In this document: positions 21,101 through 33,569 of the stretch, piece after piece
Layout of the letters: the number at the start of each line of letters is the position of its first letter
Position numbering within the stretch: position 1 is the first letter of the stretch
Origin: Nematostella vectensis
Taxonomy: Eukaryota > Cnidaria > Anthozoa > Actiniaria > Edwardsiidae
Assembly (NCBI RefSeq): GCF_932526225.1
Contig: NC_064038.1
Span: 16,541,075 to 16,605,074, forward strand
Direction: 5' to 3'
DNA: 64,000 bases
Notes under the pieces: generated by a model
Told to the model about the DNA's origin: nothing
Seen by the model: the letters and a program-made list of their open reading frames with translations, nothing else
Databases searched by the model: none
Program-made: the position numbers and the translations under genes

Positions 21101-24100
21101 AATGCTTGAAATAGCACGTTTAATAAATGATGAATTAGCATTGTGATTTCTGCTTGTCTCGGTACTTTTGTCGCTCGAGATAATGGGAGATAACTCAGGT
21201 CATAAAAAAAATCACCAGAAATAAATATCTCAGACGCCTTTTCTTATAAGTATACACTTAAAAGAACAGAATACAAATCCATGGAAAATTTAGGGCTCTA
21301 GCCCAAAATTGGCAAAAAGGATTTATGCATCGCAAGGCAATTTCTGAGATCTCCTAATGCACGATAAGTTACCCGAAAACTAGGGCAGTTCAATAGGCAC
21401 CTCGATGCAATTGCAGTTTTTAGGAATTTTTAGGAAATATCGGGTTCCGGAAATACGTTTTCATACATTAAAAATAATATTGGTTTCAAGTAAATTCGAG
21501 TTTATAACAATCTGCCGTTTTAGCTAAATGAAACGGAAAATCGCATTGCACTTGCATTGTTCATAGGAATAAATACAAAAAGGCCCAAATAGTCGTGTTC
21601 GTGAACCAGAGGAATGAAACAATACACCAAAAACTGGAATTCGACTATGCCAAAGCTCAGGGCCTGAAGAAGTCTTATTAAAAACGAAAATTTGGCAGAG
21701 TCGAATTCCAGTTTTTGGTGTATTGCATTGTTCATAGAGATAGATTTGCCTATAAATGGATCTCCTACAATTACCTTAAAAACACTCCAAGTTTATTATG
21801 AATGTTTTCAAATTTAAATGAACTTTTTAGAGGCAGTTAGTGTGCACAGTGTCGCTTTAAACACTGTGAGTATTGTAGCCGCTGAAGTACACCCTTGTTA
21901 TTATATTTTATACAGCAGAACATTAAAATAAGTTTTCTTCCTATCTTCGTCAACTGTTTCAAGGGCGTTTCGAGGCCGTGTATATTGAAGTGAGGACAAC
22001 AGAGCACATGCCCTTCACATTTCTGAATAATGTTTCACAGCAGAACATTGAGAAACTACTTCAAATATCCTTTTTATTGTCAGCAATCGTTTCAAGGGCG
22101 TGCGACGCTATTCACTCAAGTACGCACAGCGGTATTGCGCAGGATTTTCCGAATGTTCACAGCAGATCATTAAGTAGGAATTGCGAATATCACCCTTTTT
22201 ATTTCAACCCACTGTTTTTTAACTGTTTTAACGACCCTTTTTTCAAATGACACAACAGAACGATAGAGAACGCATTAAGTAAAAATTACTGAATGTGCTA
22301 GTACACTAGCGAGTGGAAAAATAATTATATTGTGTTCATCATATCGAGATACAAGCAAATGGTCTCAAGCGCGCCCAGCGGTTCATATGAAAATTATAAA
22401 CTAAGCAAGAAATTTTCTTTTCTAGATGTTACACAAACGAACACAAGTCTTGTTGGTGCAAAGCTTATATTATTTTACAGCTCATTTTACAATCTAAACA
22501 GTTTTGTGGCCGTTAAAAGTGCAAAGTAATTTGTTTTTAAAATCAAGAATCAACAAAGTTTCAATAAGTTTGTCAAAACATGGATAAATGACAAAAGCAT
22601 AAACACAAATGATGTTTGCGCCGTTCCTGATCATGTTGGTTTTTGAGTGAAGAGCAGACAATTCACACTGAGCCTAAAGACACATCAACTAATGAGTTAA
22701 TCATCAATAAGAAAAAAGGATCAGATGGTTCGGCACACAACAACACCTTTTTTTCAGGGCTTCCATGTCATGGAAAAAAGTAACACATACAAACCAAAGA
22801 AAAAGAAAATTTAAAAAGAAAGATATGCTCTTTAAAAAGAATAGACTAGGCTAGCCGTGGAAGTTTTTTTATGCGCTTGGCTTTATGTGTATGCGTGGCA
22901 TATTGGATATTGTTATGGAATCTCATATAAATTAGAGCTTCAGAGGGATGATACTATCTAAAATGAGTATTCGAAGTTATCAAAATAGCTTTAAGGGACT
23001 TGTGTGCTGAGTAAAGTCCCAACCTTTTTGTCAACAACTTCCTTCGCCTCGAGTCACAAGGTACATGTGCCTCGGTTGTTGACTGAATTGAATAGCGCTC
23101 GAGGGCAGCGTTTACACAACTTTTAACAACAAATACATTATCTTGAACAGAACGTCGTCGCTGAATGGGTGGTTCGCAACCTACTAAAAGGGGGCAGAAC
23201 ACTAAGCATTTTTAGCAATGAAAACAAACTCAAAAAGCACTCTTAGAATAAGGAAACGAACGAGGCTCTCTTTCCTGACGTTTCCTGTTTGGGAGTTACA
23301 GCTATGGCATCCAGGGTTTTTTTCGGAAGCCGTTACAATAAGCGTAATCGTTAATGATTGTGTTGGGTTTTCAAATGTTTCGGTTTCTTTTGGGGCTTTA
23401 AGACACTTCAAATGTGGTTGCATTGTTTTAGTTCTGCCAAATTAAACAAAAGCCTTTTTAATAGACACTGCTGATGAGACCCATATTAAAAAAAATAGTT
23501 TTCGAACAATTGAAACGAACACTTTTCATTTGACTATGGTATCATGTAGCGAATAAGCCATGAAATAGAAAAGTGCTTTCTAATTTGAAATGTTTCGAAT
23601 ATATAAAAGTTCTTAATAAATGCTAGAGGCCATGATTCTAGCCTAATGCAATTGTTCAGTAAACTTGGATAATATGCTTGTTTTCCCGAATAGCCTTTCT
23701 GTCAAAGATTGCCGTTTGTTTTTGGACAAAATTTCGAAAGGAGATTAGATTTTCAACAGACGTTGATGGCCTTATCTGCTAAGCTAAAGATGCTCGAGAC
23801 ATCTTAGATAATTGTTTTGATTTGAAGGCACGACGATGTAATAGGGGCCTCAATCACGGTTTCATCCTATTTTTGTTCTATTCAATAAATAAATCAATAC
23901 AAGCGCATTTAAACTTTATTAGAGAGAGATTCTTATACTGAAGAAACTTGAAGAAAGAGATAGCACTGCTCAATAATATCTTCGCGAATTTTAATGGAAC
24001 TCTTAAACAAAGTCGCTTGTGATTTGGGTTATTCCTCTCATTGAAAACGTTGCTAAAAGCACTTTTCTTTATATGCAGAACACAAGTTCAAGACTAGATA

Positions 24101-24420
24101 GTCACCAAGACGACCCACTTAGTCTGAATAGAGAATCATCAAAGCATATCAAATAGTTGGGTGGGAGGCCTTTAACGCGCTGCTAAGCCTTTCCTTTGCT
24201 TCCAAAGCAGCAGGGCGTGTCGTAAAGGCATTGTTAAGCTTACCTTAAGGCAAGCTAAAGCATGTTAGCTAGTAAATTCCTAATGCTTTATTCCTGATTT
24301 CGGTTTCGCCTCAGCTTTGTGAGAGAGCAACAGGTAATGGAATGAAGTTGAAGTGTTCTCAAGCAGGGACAAATCGACTAAGATGTACTTGTGATTTATA
24401 ACGATATAATAAAGTCTTAC
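18177..24420. other. intron between homeobox exons of Pax gene A
   Basis: Large AT-rich intron (minus-strand gene). Apart from a short (CA)n tract near 19980 and the LINE-tail hairpin at 21621-21724, I see no repeats or exons. The open frames inside it have no protein-like features. Confidence 0.6.
21621..21724. repeat. inverted LINE-tail pair forming a 33-bp hairpin
   Basis: AATACACCAAAAACTGGAAT at 21621-21640 begins a 25-bp arm that is perfectly complementary to 21700-21724. With one mismatch the stem extends to 21653/21692, leaving a 38-bp loop that holds CCTGAAGAAGTCTTATTAAA. The right arm belongs to the same LINE/SINE tail seen at 9025 and 38470, so a fragment of that tail lies inverted beside it. 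Confidence 0.8.
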
Positions 24421-24716
24421 CTGAACTCGCGCTTCACTGAGTCCAAGCCTTTGGGCTAGTTCTTCTCGTGCGTATATGTCTGGGTAATGTGTTTTGCGAA
24501 ACGCTCTTTCAAGCTCGTCGGTCTGTGATACAGTGAATCGTGTGCGACTTCGTCGTGGCTTGTGGCACGGCAGTTCCCTGTCTTCAGGCCTTGGGTCATT
24601 ATCGAACTCTTCATCGTCTCCTTTTTCTAGACGAAATAGAGGGTACTCAATGTATTGGTCGTAAAGGCAAATGTTTAATGCATCGCTGTTGACATGGAAT
24701 GGTTTTAACCTTCTTT
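24421..24716 (-). CDS. PaxD-like gene A, homeobox exon 1
   Basis: It encodes a linker rich in charged residues and then the first 46 residues of a paired-class homeodomain: [19 protein letters not shown] (helix 1), [11 protein letters not shown] (helix 2) and LSEARVQ (start of helix 3). The exon ends CAG|GTAAGAC, a strong donor at phase 0. The acceptor ACTTTCTAG|AAAG at 24716 leaves two bases, which complete the codon begun by the single G at the end of the paired-domain exon (25297). An in-frame TAG lies upstream of the acceptor, so the exon cannot extend further. The homeodomain finishes in the exon at 18176. Confidence 0.88.
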
Positions 24717-25296
24717 CTAGAAAGTTCTCCAGGGTTTTTTTTAAGGCTTCCTAACCTTTCCAAACTACACACACATTAGCCTTGTACGCTTATGGAGATT
24801 TAGCTTAGAAATAAATATTTCAACCTCTCTAATAAAAAAAAATCATCACAATAGTTTATTCAATATGCCGTAACACTTAATATCAAGGAGTCTGGTATGT
24901 TTTCTTCAAGGCTATTGAATGATATGTCATAACTATGGTTTCCTTCTCCTCTGCCTAATGCTACATACTATTGTTACTCAAATAAAATGCACTGAACTGT
25001 AAGGTAACATTCTAGCTTTTTCTGTGATCATTTTATTCATAGAAATGACAAAATAAGTTTTTTTTAATCTATAGGAGCACCATCGCTTTGATCTTTGCTC
25101 GATGAGAGCAAGAAATCGCTTAAAAGTTCTACTGTATTGTCATAAAAATGGGCGTTTAAAACACCACAAGGTCTTTGTGTGTGTTTCACAAACTACTTTA
25201 GACAAATTTTTATGCTATTTTACAGTAAAAGCAGCCATACTACAGAATTATCGAAAACTAACTTTGCGGTTGAATCGCTTATGTTACAAATGTTAC

Positions 25297-25911
25297 CTTC
25301 GAATGTTTCCTGATCAGTGTAATCATCAGAGGACACCTTTCCCGCTTCTTCCGGCGACTCCAACTCAAGGATGTTAGAAATAGAAAAAGGACCCGTGAAC
25401 CGCGATCGAGAGCCTTGCTCAGTCCCCTTGTCGCTGGAATCCTCTCGTTCTGTTTTTATCGTACAATTGTTGTTCTGCCTACTTGCGGCCTCGCTCTTCC
25501 GTGTTAAGTTTGATTGGAGTTTTCGCGCGCACGTCTTGATCACATTGCTCACAGCTTCTAAGGAAGGAACGTTGCATTTCGAACAAAGTTTATCCTTTAA
25601 TAGACGATCCCTGACCTCCCAGGAAAATATATCTGGTTGCTCGAATACATACTCTTCGATCTTGTTCAAAACGGCAGGCGAAATGTCTCGTCTTTTGAAA
25701 GTCGTAATGGCGGCTCCAGGTTCAACTGAGCCAGTTTCATGGAATTTGTTGAGTATCTTGCTCACGCATCCGTGAGACACGCGAAGTCTTCGGCTAATAT
25801 CACTTGGTCTAACGCCCAAGCGAGCCAACTCAATAATTCTTAAACGAAGAGGCCGCGGAAGGGGCTTACCATTGATGAACACTCCACCTAACTGGTTGAT
25901 CTTTCCTTGGC
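25297..25911 (-). CDS. PaxD-like gene A, paired-domain exon
   Basis: Transcription factor exon carrying nearly the whole paired domain: [18 protein letters not shown] beta-turn, the helix-turn-helix with [20 protein letters not shown], then the RED part with [12 protein letters not shown] and VPSLEAVS. An octapeptide FSISNILE (25364-25387) follows, the Groucho-type repression motif of Pax proteins. The exon starts after acceptor CAATTGTAG with two bases left over, so a first exon supplies the Met and a codon's first base; I could not place it. It ends GAAG|GTAACA. Paired domain, octapeptide and full homeodomain together resemble Pax3/7 of bilaterians and PaxD of cnidarians. The coding exons found total about 354 residues. 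Two Cys (CSKC) in the RED region are unusual. Confidence 0.9.
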
Positions 25912-28900
25912 CTACAATTGCAAAGGCATAGAAGAGATTTAATGGACAATAATACTTAAAATCTGTCGTAGCGACAGGTATATTGGATTCAAGAAAGCTA
26001 TTATACGCATTGTTATGTAGTTGTCGGCCAAGATGCTATATTCTCGCTTTGTCAATTCCACGGTGAGATAATCCGTCTACGTCGCGAAGCACTCCACGGC
26101 ACTTAGCGAATAAACGGTTTCGTTAACTCGAGCTCTTTACTCCTCTCTGTTTATCTCTCTCTCCTTTTCTCCCTTTGCCGTTACAGTACGGAGCGTTTAA
26201 CATGTGGCTTCATGCATCTTAAGAGTCAATTCTTGTGTGTGATTATCTTGTAGCGACTTTGAGAGACTTTTAGAAGTTAGCGTGCGTGTGAAAACGTTGC
26301 TTCGTGATCCGAAATCTGACTTCAAGTTATCCCTGAAGCGTACACGTGAAAAGGACAAAAGAAGACTTACGAACAAAGACGAAGGGATCAATTCTAACGC
26401 CGTGTTTCAATAGCCATAGCTAAAGATTTTAATCTCTCACACTTTCAACAGCAGTGTTGGTGGTTCCCATTGTGTATTTATGTGGTTTAGAGTAAGTTAT
26501 CCCCATTTACGGGACCGTTTAGGTGTTATTGTTGAGATGCCCTCCCGATGAGGATTGAATACACCTCTATACAGAACTCACAGCGTGAGTTGATTAATTG
26601 ATAGATACCTGGGAAGATGAGGGTGTCCATACTTCAAAAGCGGAGTGCCCGTAGCCTGTGTTCCGTTTTTTGTAACTAATACTGTCAGCGTAGCATTAGC
26701 CACGGCTTTAGAGGTTCTCGTCAAGTCAGTGGCGCTTGCGAATAGTGGAAGTGATCCCCCGTGAAATCCAATTTACTGTGACTATGAAGACCATTCATTT
26801 GCACATTACACTATTTGTTTACGACACTGTGTCTGTGTGTTTTGCCCTGCAAGTGTTCCAATTGAACGGCACTGAAGAACTACAATGACGTCATAGTGTC
26901 GCTTCTGCCAATCATATGACGACCTGCCATATTAGGAGCTTGAAATTATGCGTGGATCGAAAACCGAGAATTAAGGTTTGGAGTTGCCATTAACCACTGC
27001 TTACATCTACATTACTGGGTCGTAGGGAAAATTAAAAAAAGCAAGACAATATTAGAATTACAAAAGCAAACGCACAAAAATGGAAAACTCATTACAAAAG
27101 TGAAACAAGATTAGAAGCATTTTCTCAATGATGACTGTGGCTAGTGCCTCTGATTGCCTCATCCTCGCGTATGACACTGCATTAGGGTGTGTAACAGAGT
27201 GAAGTTAATGAGTTCACATCACAAGCAGCGTGAAAATATGCATGCTTGTTTTATTCTACGCTATTTTTACTATGAACAATAAAAATTGCCAGGGACCACT
27301 AAATCAGAATAGCTCACAACAAAGAGGGTAAATATGAAGAATTTATATCGGCACGATAGCTCAACTATTTGGAGTTTGATTTCGAATTTATTAATAATAT
27401 CCATATTCCATCAATGTGGACCAATATTCTGTAATGTTCTTAGACCTGATAACTTCTAAAGTGCTGACCATAAGAATCTCAAGTCTGCACAAGTGGGACG
27501 TTATTACTTGCGCTGGCTTGATATAAACTACCTAAGCACGCGCAAATTTTGCTAAAAGGTGACTCTTCTGTCCACCGCATACGTCAGGCTGCACTTGAAT
27601 TCTATGTCGTAACCCGTAGCGCCTCATGAGCATCAAATAAATGAGCAAGTAAAAAAATCTAAATTTAGAAATACTCTGTAAATATTCACACAACTTTCAG
27701 AGACCAGGATTTATAACTATTAAAGGGCGACACATGGACTCGAGTGCAACCTTATTCGAAATAAGAGTATATTTCTAATAATAAAAAGGTTGTCCACCTT
27801 AAAAAACAATTCCGATGCTAGAAATGTCACGTAGCTCCTCGTACGATTTAGTTTTCGCGCCCGTAGATTATCAGGACAGTTACACATTGTTGAATTAGAC
27901 TTGCTCGAGAGTGGTGAGATGGCTTTGTTGTGCGGCTTCGATTATCAAGAAAGGGGGTCAGGCTCAGGCTGGTACCGTCTTCCATCATAGCCAATCAGAG
28001 CGCACGATTAGAAGGATACCGGTTCCCGAAAAACATAAAGCCTCTTATTTTTAACTCATCTTCAGAATTGTAAGAACGTAGATCAGTTTATCTACACACT
28101 GACTAAAACAAGTTAAATGTGAAATGGGTCATGTTTCGCCATCTTGATTTGCGCTATACGAAACCTCATTTTATTTACATCTTAAGTCACCTGACATTGA
28201 AAATGTATTGTTAGGTGGACAGTTTGTAGAGATCAGCTCGCTGAAATAAAAAAAAATCATCAAAAACAAACACAAATGGTTTAAGAGACCGTTATACAAA
28301 AAAAAGTCATTTTAAAATGGAAAATGCTCAGCTTAAATTGCAGTGGTGGTGCGCGCGTAATTGTTTTCAATCTGCTCCTTATGAAATTTAACCTTTTTCA
28401 TCGCGCTGCTATGCATGTTATTCATACGTCAAGTTATGCAAGTTATATCCGAACAGTCGGGTATAAGCCATAACTTTCATCAGGTCCCTGATAATATCCT
28501 TTTTTATTAGTGTTCTTATAGCAAAAAGCTACCTTAATGAATTAGTCCGTGACAAACTTATTGCGTTTATTTCAAACCAAATTACCCAAGCTTACTCAAC
28601 GGGACCTGGCCATATAAATATGTCAATTGTTTTTCTTAGTAAAGAGTACATAGTAGGGTGGTCAAAATATGGTTGAATTTTATAAAGAAATTGAGAATAA
28701 TTACGCGCATTTCATTTAAAAAGGTTCTCGACGCCGCCATTTTACACTCCTATAGAACAATCAAATATTGATTGATAAATTATCAGACGCTTGAAGTGTT
28801 TTGCAAATAGACCACTACAATTTCAAATGTAAACAATAAATAAAACAATTTCACCTGATGGGCCTCACTGGAAACCTAGATAGCCTCACTCTGATGCCAT

Positions 28901-30150
28901 AAACAGATACAAAAATTGGATTCTCTAACCGGTACTGTAAGGTATTTGTCATTTTCCATTTTCTTATAAACAACTTAATTAGACTAGGTGTATCACCCTA
29001 GCGACCATCACCCTCTCAATCACACCAGCATGTTAGCCTATCATGAGACACTCAGTGTCATTCATGCTTTATCGCCAAGCTCCCACAAAAATATTTCTTA
29101 TCTACGACAGATTTTCAAGTGACTTTGACGAGTAAGACACCATCAACAAACAGAATGGCTAGTCGGATGGAAGCCTTTCATAAAAATATAGGGGTAGCGA
29201 TGGTTAAGTCCAAAGCGCAGAGACCCGAGACAAATTGTAAGACCCGTGACCGATACCTTGAATGTCGGTTAAAAAAAAACAGACCCCAAGCGTTTAATTC
29301 GATAATATATAGATTTAGGCACTGCCTGCACTGCACTATTTTGTGTTGACATTTAATGTAACAAGCACAACCCCTGATGTAAAGAAGATTGTCAAGTTCA
29401 AGGTGTCTAAGTGGACTGAAAATAATTGTCAAGAGTCTAAAGGTTAATTCTTATGTCCCAACATTTTTAACTTAACAGTTAATTTCAATTGTTTTACTTT
29501 CACAAAACTTGAATTTACAAAACATCAAAATATATAATTATTATAAAACGAGTTATAAAAATATATAAAATTTTATAGATTAGAGTTATCTTATAAGAAC
29601 CTTAAAAGCTTAATATATTCTATAATATATTGTATCTACAATTTAAAAGTGCATCTTTCATATACTTTACTTGTCTATTTGCATTTTTCGATTACTCAAA
29701 AGTTTTAATGGCTATTCATCACGCCATTTCACAGTTAGTTGTAGGCCAATGAAAGAGAGCAGAATGTTCTTCCGTTGAGAAGTGAAATGGAGTGATTAAA
29801 ACAGGAAGCAAAAAGGCCATTAAAAACTACAAAATTATCAGTATCAAATTCGATAAGACAGGAACGTATCCATCGTTATACCAGTTACACTTAGTAAAAA
29901 TATATGAAAATCTCTTTAAAAAATAAAAAATATATAAACAAAGTAACAACCCACATCACCTCATTTTTAAATGAGCAAAATTTGTGTGGTGTGCCAAAAG
30001 CTTAACAGAGCTCAGGAGAACGCCCCTGTAGAATGAACTACTCTAGAAAACACGTGGTACAGAAAACTGCTTTTCAATTGGGAGCATATTCCTGCTTTGA
30101 AGTCTAAGTAATAATACAGAAATGATAATTTTGCTGTCACTGGGATCTGG
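25912..30150. other. intergenic region between the two Pax genes
   Basis: Should contain the promoter and first exon of Pax gene A, but no ATG-containing segment with a phase-1 donor was convincing. A GTAAGT donor-like site on the minus strand near 26371 is in the wrong phase for the nearby ATG. No second gene is seen. A truncated copy of the 2.5-kb repeat is at 29302-29460. Confidence 0.5.
29302..29460 (+). repeat. 2.5-kb interspersed repeat, truncated copy D
   Basis: Begins AATATATAGATTTAGGCACT as in copy B, continues TTTTGTGTTGAC and ends within AAGAGTCTAA and TTCTTATGTCCCA, the segment at 13228-13260 of copy B. Similarity then stops, giving a 3'-truncated copy of about 160 bp. Confidence 0.6.
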
Positions 30151-30336
30151 TTAGAGGACTGGCAGTGTGTAGACTCTGTCGTTGATTGGAACGACCTGGT
30201 ATCTGATTGGTGCAGCCGTTGGATGACATGTGCACATGCCCTGTGGGTAGCAGTATTTGCGCTTGTTGGTCGAGTCGTTGTCGTCTCCGTTTATCTTTTT
30301 CTTGCGTAGCCGAGCTCGACGATTCGAAAACCAAAC
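30151..30336 (-). CDS. PaxD-like gene B, homeobox exon 2 and C-terminus
   Basis: Last coding exon of Pax gene B. After the acceptor ending CTAG it opens in phase 0 with VWFSNRRARLRK, identical over these 12 residues to gene A, including Ser50. A basic patch KKKING and a Cys-containing segment (YCYPQGMCTCHP) follow, and the protein ends YTLPVL before TAA. The tail differs fully from that of gene A, while the homeodomain end is the same, as expected of old paralogues. It joins EARVQ at 33242. Confidence 0.88.
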   Translation of the reverse strand, partial: VWFSNRRARLRKKKINGDDNDSTNKRKYCYPQGMCTCHPTAAPIRYQVVPINDRVYTLPVL

Positions 30337-30384
30337 CTAGAGGAATAACAGATAGAGCAATTTTCTATTTAATAAACGTGTGAT

Positions 30385-33203
30385 TGATGGTCAAACAGAG
30401 GGGAGTTTTGTAATGTGTGTAATTGCACATGGTGGTCAGTGTATGATTGCACATGGTGGTCCGTGTGTGATTGCACATGGTGGTCTGTGTGTGATTGCAC
30501 ATGGTGGTCAGTGTATGATTGCACATGGTGGTCAGTGTATGATTGCACATGGTGGTCAGTGTGTGATTGCACATGGTGTTCAGTGTGTGGTTGTACATGG
30601 TGGTCAGTGTATGATTCCACATGGTGGTTAGCACATGGTGATCGCACATGGTGGTCAGTGTATGATTGCACTTGGTGGTCAGTGCGTGGTTGTACATGGT
30701 GGTCAGTGTATGATTGCACATGGTGGTCAATGTGTGATTGTGCATGGTGGTCAGTGCAGGATTGCACATGGTTGTTAGTGTATGATTGCACATGGTGGTC
30801 AGTGTATGATTGCACATGGTGGTTAGTGTATGATTGCACATGGTGGTCAGTGTATGATTGCACATGGTGGTCAGTGTGTGATTGTACATGGTGGTCCGTG
30901 TATGATTGCACATGGTGGTCCGTGTGTGATTGCACATGGTGGTCATTGTGTAATTACACATGGTGGTCAGTGTGTGATTGCACATGGTGGTCCGTGTGTG
31001 ATTGCACATGGTGGTCAGTGTATGATTGCACATGGTGGTCAGTGTGTGATTGTACATGGTGGTCCGTGTATGATTGCACATGGTGGTCCGTGTGTGATTG
31101 CACATGGTGGTCATTGTGTAATTGCACATGGTTGTCAGTGTGTGATTGCACATGGTGTTCCGTGTGTGATTGCACATGGTGGTCAGTGTGTGATTGCACA
31201 TGGTGGTCAGTGACCACCAGATGACCCATTGCCATTTATGTAAAATTCTCCTCTTTTCAGAAAGTTAGACCCTTAAAGTTAGACACTTATACCATCTCAT
31301 CGTATCCCATCCCAAACCATACCATACCATACCATACCATCTCATCCCATCCCATCCCATACCATACCATATTATATCCCAAATCCTTACTTTGATTGAT
31401 GGTCAAACAGAGGGAAGTTTTGTCAGTGTGTAATTGCACATGGTGGTCAGTGTGTGCACATGGTGGTCAGTGCGTGGTTGTACATAGTGTTTAGTGTATG
31501 ATTGCACATGGTGGTCAGTGTATCATTGCACATGATGGTCAGTGTATGATTGCACATGGTGGTCAGTGTATGATTGCACATGGTGTTCCGTGTGTGATTG
31601 CACATGGTGGTCAGTGTGTGATTGTGCATGGTGGTCAGTGCAGGATTGCACATGGTGGTCAGTGACCACCAGATGACCCATTGCCATTTATGTAAAATTC
31701 TCCTCTTTGCAGAAAGTTAGACCCTTAAAGTTAGACCCTTATACCATCTCATCTCATCCCATCCCATCCCAACCCATACCATACCATACCATACCATACC
31801 ATACCATACCATACCATACCATACCATACCATACCATACCATACCATACCATACCATCCCATACCATACCATACCATATTATATCCCAAATCCTTACTTA
31901 GATTGATGGTCAAACAGAGGGACGTTTTGTCAGTGTGTAATTGCACATGGTGGTCAGTGTGTGCACATGGTGGTCAGTGCGTGGTTGTACATGGTGGTCA
32001 GGGTATGATTGCACATGGTGGTTAGTGTATGATTGCACATGGTGGTCAGTGTGTGATTGCACATGGTAGACCGTGTGTGATTGCACATGGTGGTCAGTGT
32101 ATGTTTGCACATGGTGGTCCGTGTGTGATTGCACATGGTGGTCATTGTGTAATTGCACATGGTGGTCAGTGCAGGATTTCACGTGGTTGTCAGTGACCAC
32201 CAGATGACCCATTGCCATTTATGTAAAATTCTCCTCTTTGCAGAAAGTTAGACCCTTAAAGTTAGACCCTTATACTATCTCATCTCATCCCATCCCAGCC
32301 CATACTATACCATACCATACCATACCATCTCATCCCATACCATACCATACCATACCATATTATATCCCAAATCCTTACTTAGATGACCCATTGCCATTTA
32401 TGTAAAATTCTCCTCTTTGCAGAAAGTTAGACCCTTAAAGTTAGACCTTATACCATCTAATCTCATCCCATCCCATCCCATCCCATCCCATCCCATCCCA
32501 TCCCAACCCATATCATATCATATCATATCATATCATATCATATCATATCATATCATATCATATCATATCTTACCATACCATACCATACCATACCATACCA
32601 TACCATACCATACCATACCATACCATACCATACCATACCATACCATACCATACCATACCATACCATACCATACCATACCATACCATACCATACCATACCA
32701 TACCATACCATACCATACCATACCATACCATACCATACCATACCATACCATCTCATCTCATCTCATCCCATACCATACCATACTATACAATACCATACCA
32801 TATTATATCCCAAATCCTTACTTAGATGACCCATTGCCATTTATGTAAAATTCTCCTCTTTGCAGAAAGTTAGACCCATAAAGTTAGACCCATATACCAT
32901 CTCATCCCATCCCATCCCATCCCATCCCATCCCATCCCATCCCATCCCAACCCATACCATACCATACCATACCATACAATACCATACCATACCATACCAT
33001 ACCATACCATACCATACCATACCATACCATGTACATGGTTTTCAGTGTGTGATTGCACATGGTTGTCAGTGTATGACTGCACATGGTGGTCAGTGTGTGA
33101 TTGCACATGGTGGTCAGTGTGTCCACATGGTGGTCAGTGTGTGATTGTACATGGTGTTCAGTGTATAATGATTGCACATGGTGGTCAGTGTATGACCACA
33201 GTG
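30385..33203. repeat. compound higher-order satellite in Pax gene B intron
   Basis: Three parts recur in order: a leader TTGATGGTCAAACAGAGG; a 24-bp minisatellite (ATTGCACATGGTGGTCAGTG plus TATG) of up to about 33 units (30415-31212); and a 50-bp single-copy module GACCCATTGCCATTTATGTA running into CCCAT/CCATA pentamers and ending ATATTATATCCCAAATCC. The module recurs at 31221, 31673, 32204, 32383 and 32826. The fourth copy has lost the minisatellite, and the fifth has it after the pentamers. Long open frames on both strands (NHTLTTMC and YHTIP style repeats) are artefacts of unit lengths and lack of stops. Confidence 0.9.
32515..32755. repeat. pentanucleotide arrays (ATATC)n and (CCATA)n
   Basis: About 10 units of CATAT followed by about 36 uninterrupted units of CCATA. 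It is the longest pure run in the compound satellite and therefore the likeliest to vary in length between individuals. Confidence 0.95.
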
Positions 33204-33241
33204 TATGTATTATTTTTTACTCGTTCCCAGTCGCGTTTTAC

Positions 33242-33459
33242 CTGCACCCTTGCCTCTGTCAGATTCAGCCTTTGAGCTAACTCCTCCCGCGTATAAACAT
33301 CCGGGTATTGGGTTTTAAGGAAAGCTTTCTCCAGTTCATCTACTTGTTTAGACGTGAACTTAGTTCGGCTGCGGCGTTGCTTGCGAGTGAGAAGGAAGTC
33401 AGGATCGAGCGAAAAATGCATTCGCGAGGGACTAGTACTAGGAGGCGGCGATTCAATAG
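33242..33459 (-). CDS. PaxD-like gene B, homeobox exon 1
   Basis: Encodes a Ser/Pro linker, then homeodomain residues 1-46: [30 protein letters not shown] and LTEARVQ. The acceptor TTCTGAATTCACAG leaves two bases, matching the phase-1 end of the paired exon at 36415, and the donor CAG|GTAAAA is phase 0, matching 30336. Compared with gene A the helix-1 and helix-2 residues are clearly homologous but differ at many positions. The exon sits between satellite arrays: the 24-bp array ends about 40 bp past its donor, and pentamer repeats begin about 110 bp upstream of its acceptor. Confidence 0.9.
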
Positions 33460-33569
33460 CTGTGAATTCAGAAACCACAGATATTGTTTTTATTACAAGA
33501 GAACACTTTAAGTCATAGATGTCTCTGACATATCAGTTTTGGATCTAGGGAAGCAATAATTCCATACTT

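Noticed and set aside
26365-26420. First exon of Pax gene A at a GTAAGT donor
   Set aside because: The nearby ATG frame stops before the donor and the phase does not fit the paired exon.
30415-31212. CRISPR-like array of repeats
   Set aside because: Units are head-to-tail without unique spacers, in eukaryotic DNA, and no cas genes are present.
30365-31235. Long open frames on both strands with CNHTLTTM or HGGQCMIA type repeats
   Set aside because: The 24-bp unit is a multiple of three and lacks stops, so overlapping frames stay open on both strands. They lie inside a Pax intron.
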